Below are positions 13,501 to 25,900 of a stretch of DNA of 64,000 nucleotides, piece after piece. Made by a program: the position numbers and the translations under genes. Under the pieces are notes generated by a model. That model was given only the letters and a program-made list of their open reading frames with translations, was not told where the DNA came from and searched no databases. The DNA lies in NCBI RefSeq assembly GCF_001625215.2, contig NC_030384.2, positions 37,482,390-37,546,389 on the forward strand, read 5' to 3'. Source of the DNA: Daucus carota subsp. sativus. Its lineage: Eukaryota > Streptophyta > Magnoliopsida > Apiales > Apiaceae. Each line of letters starts with the position of its first letter. The stretch's first letter is position 1.

Positions 13501-14290
13501 TTGGATTCTCACATAAACTGAGACGTGAGCTTTTACGGTACATTTTTTCCGATTGTGCATAATGTATTAGTTCATTCTTGGATAAATACAAATCTTTTCC
13601 GCCCTTCTATACTCAACGAAAGCAAATTGCTGGCCCAAAATATTGAAGGCCCATTTACCACAGGTCCGCGCATGTCAACAGCCCACTAAATTTGATAAGC
13701 CTGTAAATAATTTGAAAGCTTCTGAGAAGGAACAGACAAGAACTTTAAAGATAGATTTATTTATTTTTAATCCATTTTTTTATATAATGAAAAAGGAAGA
13801 AAAGGAGAAGTAGAGTTTAGAAGGTGGGCTCGGTCCTCCTGTGTGTCCCTTATATTTTCATAACTCTTGTTTGTTTAAGATAGATTATTTATCTTTAATA
13901 ATTTGCCGTTTTTATAAAATGAGACATGAAAAAAAAGAAAGATAAGTTCAAGTTTATATATATAACAAGTTTATATATATAACAACGCTCACAAGTTTTA
14001 AAATCATTTGAACAATAGTAGACTCAGAAATAATGTCATCGTTAAAATTTAATTTATTTTTGATAGATAAGCAAAATAACATAGACCTTTTCGAAAAACA
14101 GAATCCATTTTTATTAAATTTTGTAAAAACTAATTGTGTTGTGTTCATATTATAAAGATATATATGACACACACTAGTTGGATTTACACTCGCTGAAAAA
14201 CAAATCTATTCATTATTAATTATTGTTGCAAACTGAAAACAAAATGAACAATAAAATGATGAACGACACAGTGCGAAAACAATAAGAAAC
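10525..14290. other. Long AT-rich intergenic region upstream of the trihelix gene
   Basis: Positions 10525-10740 are the likely leader and promoter of the trihelix gene (- strand), with GTG-rich stretches. Between 11740 and 12060 a segment with AAATATTTATAAT-A-AAATTTACAAGCA is repeated about 57 bp apart, probably old transposon sequence. 12240-12290 is an almost pure TA/AT foldback. No coding region is supported. Confidence 0.45.
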
Positions 14291-14779
14291 AAAATGATGC
14301 ATAAATGATCTATCCATAGTCAAATGAATCAAAATGAAGTATCTGATCGATAATCATGATCACGATGAGTGATTTGGAGACGGATAGCGAGCAATTATGA
14401 CGAAAACACAGAATTGATGCGAAAATTGTAGAGAAATTAATCAGAAAACAGCTTGAGACATCAATATTATACGGAATGAGAGTGTGTAAACTCGATTTGA
14501 TCAATTCGAAGTGATGAGATCGCAAAATAGGCTCTGATATCATTATAAAGTTTGCAATATACAACACTAAACTACAAACGGTAAACTAATGATTGATATG
14601 TATGAGAGAGTAGTTTTTACAATAGAGACCAGAAAATGAAGAAGTGAGTGAAAGTATTAACAAAACTGATATATACAAACAGTTGAATGCACTTCTAGAT
14701 GTAAAAAATTCTGAACAAATTACTATTGAGCTGTTGCTGAGTGTCATGCTTGTGTGGAGGAGAATTTACTATTTCAACA
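14290..14779 (-). mobile_element. Ty1/copia-type LTR with primer-binding site, truncated
   Basis: Read on the - strand, an LTR-like segment starts TGTTGAAATAGTAAATTCTC at 14779 and ends near TATTGCA at about 14553, roughly 227 bp with TG..CA ends. Ten bases later comes TGATATCAGAGCC (14543-14531). This is one base different from TGGTATCAGAGCC, the initiator-Met-tRNA primer-binding site of plant copia elements. A leader-like sequence follows to about 14290. I found no second LTR and no gag-pol, so it is a short nonautonomous or truncated element. Confidence 0.6.
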
Positions 14780-14915
14780 GTTACGCCTTTAGAAAAAGCT
14801 ATAAAATGATAAAATATTAAACTAAAATCAAAGATTATTCGTGATTCTTAGCTGACATTGAAGAGAGTGAGCACTCTATCACATGATCATCCATTCGAAG
14901 TGCCAACAACTTTTA

Positions 14916-15225
14916 TGTTGTGTTTGGTTGGGGTGAATGGAATGGAATGGAATGAAATGAGTAAAAAAATACTTGAAACTAATAGAGATAGGAATAAAGT
15001 TTTGAAAAAAATTGAAGGAGTGCAAAATTGTTATGATGAGATTTGAGAAGAAATTGAGGATGAGAGAGAATGGAGCATTCCATCTCAAATGGAAGGGGTG
15101 ATATCTAGCATATGATGTAGGGAATGGAATGGAGGGAAGAATGAAATTTCTTAAAAATTATCCATAACATAGTTCATTTTTCAATCCATTCTTTCCGGAA
15201 TCATTCACCCCAACCAAACACAACA
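14916..15225. mobile_element. Harbinger/Tourist-type MITE A
   Basis: A 310-bp element with near-perfect inverted ends TGTTGTGTTTGGTTGGGGTG and CACCCCAACCAAACACAACA. TTA lies on both sides (14913-14915, 15226-15228), the 3-bp duplication typical of PIF/Harbinger. The inside has a short GGAAT run. Confidence 0.72.
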
Positions 15226-15228
15226 TTA

Positions 15229-15972
15229 GGGTTTTAAACAAGACCAACAACTTTGGGTTTCTAAATTTTCAATGCTCTTGCCTAACTCAAAAATGACATC
15301 ATCCTTTAAGAAGATTTTATTTGATAGTTGAAGTATAACTTATGGAGCGAAGTATTCCAAGTACTACGACACATTGACTGCAAATACACAAACTGCACTT
15401 TCATCGTTTATTTATTATAGTCATTTTACTTATTCAAGTGACTTATGAATAAATTTACAAAATGGAGTCATATGTAGATAATAAAAAAAAATTCATCATT
15501 TTCTTCGAAAAAGTCATTAAAAATTAACCATAATAGTCTAACTATTTTTACTGTAGAATTATATTTGTCCAAAATGATTCTGGCGTAGAACCAAATTTAG
15601 AAGTTAAATTTTTTTTTAAATTGTATGTGTTTGATTGTTTGTGTATGTAACGCAAGATTAGTATTTTACGGCAAAATCAAATTTTATACATATATATGAT
15701 TAATTTTAAAATTATTTAAAAAAAGTTAGAATTGAATTAAATAGTTTTTACAGGATTTTGTGATTGTCTGCAGTTTTTTCAAATTAATAAATAGTTGTAA
15801 TTGTAATTTTTAAGTTAAAGACTTTAGAGTCGAGGATGCGAAGAAAATACAGTAAATCCTGGAATTTAAATCACAGAGCCCTAGCAAACTCTTGGCGAGA
15901 GAGAGAGAGAGAGCTGGGAGAGAGAGAGAAGGGTGTAGAGTAAATTGAGAAGGGGGAATAGTAGAAAGAAAG
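15229..15972. other. Promoter side of LSM3
   Basis: AT-rich. A run of GA dinucleotides at 15896-15931 lies in the likely 5' UTR just before the LSM3 start. No other gene is supported. Confidence 0.45.
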
Positions 15973-18000
15973 ATGTCAAGCAACAACAACAGTGGAGGTG
16001 GAGGTGGAGGAGCAGAAGAAGAAATAGCAGTGAAAGAACCTTTGGATCTCATTCGTCTCAGTCTCGACGAGCGTATCTACGTCAAGCTCCGTTCTGACCG
16101 CGAGCTCCGCGGCAAACTACACGTATCTCTCTTCCCTCTTTCTCTCCCACTCTCGCTCCTACCAATCCACCCCCAATTTTATATCTCTGTTTACTTTTAT
16201 TTCTCTTTACGCCTTTTTAGGGTTTATTGTATCCCCGCCTTTTCATTTTTTGCTAATATGTTTTTTTGTTGATTTTTAGCTACTGTGCTTAAATGTATTA
16301 ATTTGTTACATTTTGTTCTGAGAAATTGGTACAGAGATGGCAAAGAAAGCTCCTTTAATGAATTATGATACTGCTTCGAATGTTATTTATTGGTATATGT
16401 TTGTTTTGCGACTTATTAGTGTGCGTAATAGTTTGTGTTGTGGCCTTTTCTCCCTCAGAAGGGTGAGGAGAAAGATTTTGGATTCTTGTTTGGTCACGCT
16501 TTTTGGTATTTTTAGTGAATTAGTGCACACATCTTTGTTATGTTTCGTGGATGAATGAATCTGTTTAGGGTTTTGATAGTCAGTGCTTAAATGTAGTGAT
16601 ATGCTACTGCCAGTAGTTGATTTTGTTGGTTTACGCTTTGACGATACTTTATATGTTCTTAGGCTTATGATCAGCACTTGAATATGATTCTTGGGGATGT
16701 TGAAGAAATCGTTACAACTGTAGAGATCGATGATGAAACTTATGAGGAGATTGTCAGGGTATGATTTTTTATTTATCTATTATCATCTCTATATTGTCAA
16801 TGCTGCTGTTCATCACTTTCTTTAGTAAGCACATGGTACTTGAGCTTTGTGGATATACCAACAAATATGATTCTTACCGAAGTAGTGCTCCAGCCGTCAC
16901 AATTATTTCTTTAGTGGAAGGTTCCAGTGCCTGGCCTGCTACTGCTTCATTTGAGATGTGATCTATAAAATTGCAGATATATGATAGTTATTTAAATTTG
17001 CTTGACTTTTTATCTTGAACAAAAGCAGTGGTTAGAAAAACAAAAGTGCTACTATCTATTGAATTATACAATTTGAATTTTGCCTGAACACCAGTCTAGA
17101 CTCTAGAGAAGTGTGAAGCCATCTGATATCAGTAACTCAACTTTGCCTCAAAAATTTAAATGATTAGCTTAAGTTGAATTTGCACATATCTCTGCAGTGC
17201 TCGGTATGTATATGGATTATTCTTTTATAGAGGATTAGAGGTCTTGTTATGTTTAAAAATGGCCTTTATGGCGCATTTTGCCTTATCTCATCAAAATTGA
17301 CGTGTAAATGTTTCTTTTCCTCATCTACTAACTCATCTGCTGATTCTCTCACTTCATCATCAATTCCTTTTTTTTGGAGGGTCTTTCTTTACTGTAAGCT
17401 AGTGTATGTTCATAGTGTGCTGACAAGACAATGTCACTTTCTTTAAAAAGTTTGCAACAGCATTTTGTCATTAAAAGGGGTGATATTGGTATTTGACATA
17501 TAGTGTGCTGATTGCAATCATAAACAACTCCGAACTGAATGTTCTAAACAAGTTAGATGAACTGGCTTATAAAATTATTAAGTAATTTATCAAACATGAG
17601 TGATATATACACCTGTGCATGCATTTTTTGATGCATGATATTTGTATATATGTTTATACTTCATAGTTTTATTTTGTGGCTTACTTAGACCATCATCTCA
17701 AGTAAAACATTAAAGCATATGCTGAACGTAGCCTTTAAGTCTGGGTTCCAGAGTCAAACTAAACTATAATTCTCCTTCTCTGGCCCGTGGCTCACTATTG
17801 CTTATTTTTGTATTTGTTTAACAGGTTTGCTTGAGTAATGTCTCATATTTCATATTTCTCTTATTGAATTGTGATCTGACATTATTATTTTACTCACATA
17901 TTAGTTTGATCAATTTCAGGCCACACGCCGTACAGTTCCATTTCTGTTTGTTAGAGGAGATGGTGTCATTTTGGTGTCTCCTCCACTACGAACGGCTTGA
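15973..18000 (+). CDS. LSM3: U6 snRNA-associated Sm-like protein LSM3
   Basis: Exons 15973-16122, 16663-16758 and 17920-18000 join to 108 aa. Both Sm motifs are present: Sm1 in [17 protein letters not shown], running into [15 protein letters not shown], and Sm2 in [17 protein letters not shown]. The core is almost identical to plant LSM3 as I know it. The N-terminus is longer than the usual roughly 98 aa because of a run of Gly and Glu. LSM3 is part of the Lsm1-7 ring, which promotes mRNA decapping in the cytoplasm, and of the Lsm2-8 ring, which binds the 3' end of U6 snRNA in the nucleus. The gene is transcribed toward SEC5, as in Arabidopsis where the two are adjacent. Confidence 0.95.
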
Positions 18001-19902
18001 CCATGTGTTTTGTTTAGTGGTCAAGATTAACCATGATGCATTTCTGCTGTAAGAGCCTGCAATGAAGAAGTTGATAGGGGTCCTGGTTTATTTTGCAATC
18101 TGTAATCTTTAAATAGTTTCTGAAATTGACTTGAATATACTTTTGTATTGAAATTGTTGGTCTCTCCTATAGGTGTGCATTTCAAAGCACATTGCATGGT
18201 TTGGATGCACACTATTTGGAGGAACTTTTGATCTCAACATAATCTATTGGTTTAAACTAATCTCATGCAAGTTGTATCTTATATGCTCCAAGCTGTATGC
18301 TGCGAAGACTTGATCCCAGAATAGATTTGAACCCTCACAGCTTATTCCCAAAAAGTAAGCATCTGTTAGCCTATTCTACAGTATAATTTGCTGGTTTTAA
18401 ACTATGGAAGTTGTCTCTTACAAGCTGTATTTAAATGCTACAAGCTGTATACTGCGAGCACTTTCACGAAATAGGTTTGAAACCTCACCAGCTTATATAC
18501 AAAAAATTTGTGCAGAGAATGAATTAGCATAGGAAGAGACATGTAGAATATACAAAATGTAAAAAACGGAGATGATAGTGCTACTTGGAGTTGGAGAATT
18601 GGGATCTATCAAAGTAATATTCTTTTTATTGGTAGACTAAAATAGTTGGTTAAAATAATAATTATGTAAATTTTGCTGAACTTGACTTGTCGACTGAAAT
18701 GATTGATTAAATTAATATTTTTCTCTGTCCCTTTTTAGTTGTCACCTTTGGGTTTGTGCCGGTAAAATTGACCAAAGTTTGACTGAAATTTAATAATATT
18801 TTATCAAGTGAAAAAATAAAAAAAAAATGTCACCGGGAATAACTTTTAATCTACTTTAAAATGTAATTTTCAGTTTTTTAAAATAATGAAAAATAAACTT
18901 ATAATTTTTGGTCAAAAAATTAGTACCAACAAAAATAGAAATGTGATAATTAAAAAGGGACGGAGGAAGTATATCACAGTGATGCTGTCTACCAGTAGAG
19001 TTAGCTGTATTTTAAAACTATTATTTAAAATTTTCAACAAGCTAATATATGTGAAATTTCGCTTCAAAATATAAATCCATGAGTTCGATTATAATAGAAG
19101 AGAAATGTCAGAAAGTCTATAGTATTTACTTTTAACGTGAATTTTTAACTAAGATATTAGATATCTCGACATGCTCTTATGTTTACAGATCATACTTCCT
19201 TAAAAATATAAGTTTAGCAATACCCAATTCTCTGCCTGTGTGTGCCGAATTATAAGTATGGGATATGAATCATATGACTATGAGTTTCATTCATCACATT
19301 TGTGCTCAGATGCCGTCAGATTTTTTTTGACCTCATTAAAGAAATATATATTTCTCAAAAACTTTTGTGAAAAATCAAACCTGCACAATACAAGCAACAT
19401 TGTAGAGATATGTTCCACATAATTAGTTACTGCTTGCAAACACACTGTTGAGTAAATACTTTTATTGTAAAAGGCAACAGTCTTGATCCAAAAGTTAGGA
19501 AGATACGAAAGAGCCTACGAAGAGCTAATTAGAGCAATCTTATAAGTTATGCACCTACATTTATACAGAATGCAAGAGTTTTGATGTGTTTTAGGGCTTC
19601 CATATAATGAAGAATCGAGCTTAATCATCGCAAAAAATAGGGGCTCAACTTATATATTTAAAATTCACCCGATGAAAAATACTTCCAGCATTCCTCAAGA
19701 CTTGCTCACCAAATTTAGATGACACCAGTTATTTAGATGTACAAGTCGGCACAAACAAATGGACAGAATTGTAGGACTAGCATTCTATTTCTGTTTTTTC
19801 CTTCTATTTTCTTTTAAAAATTTAAAGAATGTGACATAATACAACATTGCAAAGGCTACATACTGGGAGAAGAATAAACATTGATCTATGTGCACTGGTT
19901 AG
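18001..19902. other. Intergenic DNA between convergent LSM3 and SEC5
   Basis: It holds LSM3 3' UTR at the left, a Stowaway element at 18718-18969 and probable SEC5 3' UTR at the right. From about 18240 to 18500 the phrase TACAAGCTGTAT and its variants recur, suggesting a local imperfect duplication of about 160-180 bp. No gene supported. Confidence 0.45.
18718..18969. mobile_element. Stowaway-type MITE 3
   Basis: A 252-bp element with ends TCTCTGTCCCTTTTTAGTTG and AATTAAAAAGGGACGGAGG, flanked by TA at 18716-18717 and 18970-18971. Confidence 0.75.
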
Positions 19903-22900
19903 TTATCTACGCCTCTGCCTGCCTTGGAAACTTTGTGAGCTTTTGAAGCTTCCACTAGGAGAATCAATCGATCCTCTAATGGAAGCTCTGGTTGATTCTG
20001 GAACAGAGTCCAAAGGATACGACTCTACAAAGCATGCGGTGTTAACTCGCGTCCTCTCAAGCTCTGCTTGAAGAAGTTCTGAGCTGTACTGCTGGGCGAG
20101 AGCCTAGGCAAACAAACACAAAATGTAGGGAAAATGAAGCACAATCATAGAATGACAGAACAAGTTTATTAATGAAAGCAGACTTCTAATGTTTATACAG
20201 CCCAATAAGGAATGAGGTAATCATGTGCGAAGAAAACGTAAAAGGTATGTGTACACCCTAGTAGTTAAGACTAAAGACTTGTCATACATCTCACATTGAG
20301 AGAGAGATCTCTCTTAAGCTTTCCCCCCTGTGAGATTCATCAGAAACAGTGTTTTGTCCCCAAAAAAAGATGATGCATTAAACATATAAGTTTCTTAGCA
20401 ATATGATTTCTTTGAAGGTAAATAGAATAAATAAACTAGGAAATAACAGAGAGCAAATCTCTTACAATCAGATCATCTGGTGAAACAGCAGAACCCTGTT
20501 GTCTCTCATTCTCAGCAGACTCAGTTACACTCTCGGTGGCTTTCTCCAGTAGAACCCCTTGTAAAGATTTCAGCGAATCTCTCGCCTCATGCGTAAAATA
20601 AGGATTTAATATGGTCTCAAAATATTCAAGCTGCAGAAATGTAAAAACAATCAACTATCTAAGCAAGTCATCCAATAAAGAATGGCTATGGGACCTATAA
20701 AGATCATAGCGTCTGAAATAGATTGTGAAAGAAAAGAACAATTCCTTTGCACATAAGCTTTTACTCTACAACTGCTGGTTTTCTAAAGCTAGTAACAGAA
20801 CATTCACCTCTAGCATAAGCTGACAGAAACCATTTGCATCCAATGCTCTAAGATCTTTCTCTTCATTTTCATGGAAAAGGCTGAGCAATGTATCAATCAA
20901 ACCTTCAACTAGGATACCAAGTGTTTTATCCAGCAAGGGCTTACAGCCAGCAAAGACCTACAATGGGAAAAATGAATGACATTTCCATAATTCAGCTATA
21001 CATAAGATAAAAGTTCACAACTTCCCACCAACTTGACAGGGTTTAATAAATTCAAAACTTTCTTAGCTGTATTAAAACAACCATAAGTTTGGGATAATGG
21101 GTGTGTGGGTGTAGGGAGGGGGGCGGTGTTTCTTAACAAATGCAAGAAAAGCGGAATCCTGCCACAAAATTTGTGACTACCTCTGCATGCACAGCTACTA
21201 GACTGTGCAGCAACTCCACAGCTGCATCTCGCACACCCTAAAAAGGAGCAAAAATGTTAAAGATTGTTGTGAAGTAAACAAAGCTACCCAAAATGTCCAA
21301 GGGAACGACATTTTTTGTAAACTCACTTTGACTGCAGGTGCACTTCCCCATTGCACTCCAGCATCCAACATATAGTTCACAGCTGCGGCTCTAATTAGTT
21401 GTGCCTGAGAAACCAAAACAGTATACAGTTACAGGTAATAATCAGGAAGCATACCAGGAAGTTCTTACAAGGTAGATAACAAACACCATACAATCTGATT
21501 AGGCTTAGGCATATATACACATATATTATATAGAGTGTAGACATTATGATTAAATTCAATTATAATCATATTAGTTAAGATCAAATTAATTAACGAGACT
21601 GCTGCCCTCATTAGAACTGGATCAAAAAAACATTGCAAGTCATAACAATAGTATGCAAAGTCCGTTTTTTATATTAGAAAAATAGTTAATATACATAGTT
21701 AAACACCTAATTTGCAAAGTGCACGCCTGTGTGACAATCAATTTACACAGTGGACGCCTAGGCGATGACCAACTGGCACCTAGTGGACGCCTAGGCGATT
21801 ACTAATTTGCCTACCCCGTTCAAATCATGGCAGGTGGGACGCCTGCCCATGAATAATTGCTTTCCACCTTGGGGAAACCCTGAGTCCTTGACAACTATAT
21901 CAAACACTAGATGATATGTTGTTGACATGACAACTACAATGCAAGGAAACCAACTCTGTTATCATAAACTCTATTTCTTTCCTAGTAAGATATAGGTAGA
22001 CAAATTATTTTGGAAGGAAAATAAATTACCAGAAGTTGCTCATATGGCAATTTATCCAGATCCTAGAGATCTTACAATACAAATGGCGCAGTTTACCTTT
22101 ACAGATATTTTTATGCATAGATAAATTTGCATTACAACAGGTCACAAATAATACCTTTGCAAAAGTGTACTGTGCAAGGACCTTCTCTTCAAGTCCAGAG
22201 AAGGATGTAGACAAATCCTGCATATCAGCATCCTCTTCCTCCTTTCCTCTGTAGTCAGAGTAGATAGCATAATACAAATTTATACTCGTATATACAAAAT
22301 TTGTTGAGATATAGGCATTTTAAAAGACTAGATTTAAAGATAGGATATTCTATTGATTTACATGTATATACTATATAATGTATTCCTATATACTCCTTCC
22401 GAGTACTGCATGTCATATTAGTTAGGATTTTACCAGAATTGTACTTTTCTATATTGGAATTGTTTATCATAGCAACAAAAGTAATATACTATGATTTTCA
22501 TGATAAGCATTGGCAGGCACCGTACGCAAAGGACAATTCTTTTCCCTACATATAGTACATATTGGACAACACCCAGTTTGTCCTCGTAAATTAATACGTA
22601 ACAGCAATTTCTAGGACACATCATCAATAGTCATCAAACTTTGATATTACTCTACTAATTACTAACAGAGTGATCATGGAGTGCTTTGAAACCAACTCGA
22701 TGTTTTAAACATTGTAACTAGATAGATTTCAGGAAATACAGCTCTACAGTCTACACTAGCCTGAAGCCTTAGATCATATCACTTGCCACAGCCCTTGTGA
22801 CTTCACAGAAAAAGACTGGAATTTAGGAAAAATGTGCAGAAAAAAGAGGAGAGGGGGTTAAAGAGAGGCAATCTCTACATGTGACTCCTTCAGATTTCAA

Positions 22901-25900
22901 TTATTATAAATTGCGTAGATTTTCTTTATTTCCTGGTATAAACATGAACTACTCCCTCTGTCCCAACTATTTCTTTACACTTTCCTTTTTGGGACGTCTC
23001 TTCCAATTATTTGCATCTCAAAACTTACCAAAATAGTAAAAAAAATTAGTATAAAAAACTAATTACATCTACTACTTTCCTCCACTATACTCACTTTAAA
23101 CATTAAATATCAGCGGTCCCACCAGTTTAACCACTATTCTTTCTTTTTCCCACTATTTTATACATATGTCTCGATCTCCGTATCCAACCCATTTGTAAAC
23201 AAATGAGAGGGACGCACGGGTACGATACAAGAGAGATCTAACACTACATGAAGCTGAAAGGATTGCTTTGAACGAACAAATATCTCTATATATGGCAATT
23301 AGGAGCAACGACTAATTAAACCCAAAGCAATTCTAAACCTTTCAGCTTCATGTAGATTTTAAGTTGGTTGCTATGAAAAGAATTTACAGATTGAATTGCA
23401 AAATCATATTCTTTCATTCTGTTCTTGTAAGCTCATGTTTGCTGAAATCTGGAAATGGGAGCTTTGCGCTTAAAGGGAAACTAATGTTCAACTGGCTTAA
23501 TATTAACTGCCATATTTCTACAGCATGTAAGTAGCTTGGCGTCCGACTGTACTTCAAGTAACTGCCGTAATTAAAGTGGTAACCATCAAAAGAGTAACAT
23601 TTAGCCAAAACATTTAATTCCCCACTTGACATAGACTTTCATGTACTCGACAAAAGAGAAGACAAAGAATGCCTTCCTATTATAAGATCCATAACTGCAA
23701 TACCTCTATGTGACTTCCTACATCTCTTTTGAACTCAGTTACAATCAAAGCAACCGGAAATTAGTCAATCTTGCTCATGAAAGAGATGGTATGTACTATG
23801 AACAGAGGTCTCCAAGTTGTAAATGAACATGCTAAAACACATTGTACCAACCTGGATTGCTGCCAGATATGTTTGTATTTGTTGTAAAGCTCACGGGAAA
23901 GTTCATCCTTGCAATACCCTATATTACTCAAGACCATTAGTAGTTGTTGGAGAGGATGAATCACACTTTCCGGTAAAGGATCAAATGACATCTGAGGTTG
24001 GTCGTCTGAATATCCATTTTCAAAATGTGGACTTCCTCTATTTGACTTGTTTTGTGCAAGCTCCCCGCCAATGCGTTCTAGATGACCTGATCGATAAATA
24101 TTAAAATCAGGTACTGTAATTCTAAAATTCTAAAGACACTAGGCACTAATTCATTAATTATACCAGCAAAATCCAGCAAACAATTTAGAAATGCAAGTCT
24201 AGCAGATTCCTGAATTTCTTGAAGCTGCATATAGATGTCTTCCGACCTCTTAGCTTCACTTCTTAAAGACTGCACCATCCTGGTAAAAAATCTCATTACA
24301 ATAATACTCTGGATGAAATATTCAATATAAAGAAGTAGAATGAATACAGTAACCACCATATAAATGGGTACTAAAACCAAAAAGTTTAATATCTGTCCCC
24401 GATAGAAAGAAAACAAATGTTACAAGTTCATAGATATTCATACTATACTTTGTGCTTGTCGACCAGTCATCGATAGGGCAACAAACGAGATTAATCAAGT
24501 TGAGCTCTTTGGTGCTTAGATTCAATAAAATTATGGAACTCGAATTTGAATTGAAACTTGGATCGAGCCAGAAATTTTGTCCCTCACTGTTCGCATGTCT
24601 TGCTAAGTCTCATTAATTTTTTCCAATTAATTATGTCTACTAAACATCAAATGATAAAAAGCAACATCCACTTCAATGTGACAAAGATACAGACGACCAA
24701 CTTATATTATCATATGTAGTCTTGACTAAAATCTCCTATTTTTTTATTGTTATGTGCTGCATTCTTATTGTGCTAACTATTAGCACAAGCAGGTGAAGCC
24801 GGCACTTAACTAAGTTATCAAGTGGAGCTGATAGCTGAATCATACTACACTCATCCTACACCTCTGTCACATTCTAACAGCTTTTAAATTAGTCAAGTGG
24901 TACATGACTATTGACTACCATCTAATATCTACATCTACTGTATAGTATGTATATTTTTTTGTCTTCTCTAAAGATAGGCCACTAACACGTTAGCCTGTGT
25001 ATATTGCCAACAGCTGGCCAATTATCATAATCGCCTCCTTCCAATTATGAATAAAACAATATAATTATTGTACTTGTATATTCTATTTGCTCACAGGACG
25101 GTCGCAATTAATTTTAGGTTAACTGCAAGGAAGGAGGGAAAACGACTGAAATGGATCACATGCTCCTTTCTTCACTAAAACAGGACACTTACAAGTTGAT
25201 TTGGTCCATTGCCGAAACTAAGATTGAACGAAAAGCTAGTGGCAACAAAGAAATTGTGTAAGGAGACTTGTTTCTTTCAAGGACAGACACCGGGGTCCAT
25301 GATTCTTCTTTCGCTAGCTCTTCAGTTGAAGTTCTCATCCATGAACAAAGTCTTAGTATGTAAACTTTTGTAATCTCAGACTGAAGCGTCCGCATAGCAG
25401 TTACTGTTGGTCAGCAAATGGCTAGTCAGTGAAATTGGAAGATATTCTGATATTCAAAATAATAAAATTGAGTTACCAGCAACAGAGGGTGCGGAGTCTG
25501 CTTCAAATGCTTGGCATGCTTTAGATATCTCCATAATGGAATCGTTCATGTATGGGCGAAGGATGTTTAATTCTTCAAAGTCCTGAAACGTATTCTGAAC
25601 CTGTAACATAAATATACTAGATTCATTAACTTCACTCAAAAAATAATAACAGAAGAAAACACTTTTGACTCCTTGAATTGGAGCAATTCCATTTAAAAAG
25701 TCATGTAAAGCTTAACCCTTGAACCACCTGCATATCTTCAAATTGTCCGTGATAGGTCTAAGACATTCTGGTAAAGATTCTCTACCCTCTGGTCATAGTC
25801 AGTTCTCTCTTGACCTACTTGCATCATTATAATGGTTTCTTTAGATTCCATTTTCAATGTTTCCACAGAATATTATCTACCCAGGCACCAGTGCAGAATA

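Noticed and set aside
15810..16052. 80-codon - strand frame over the LSM3 start
   Set aside because: It is the reverse of the GA-rich leader and Gly-rich first exon; a chance frame.
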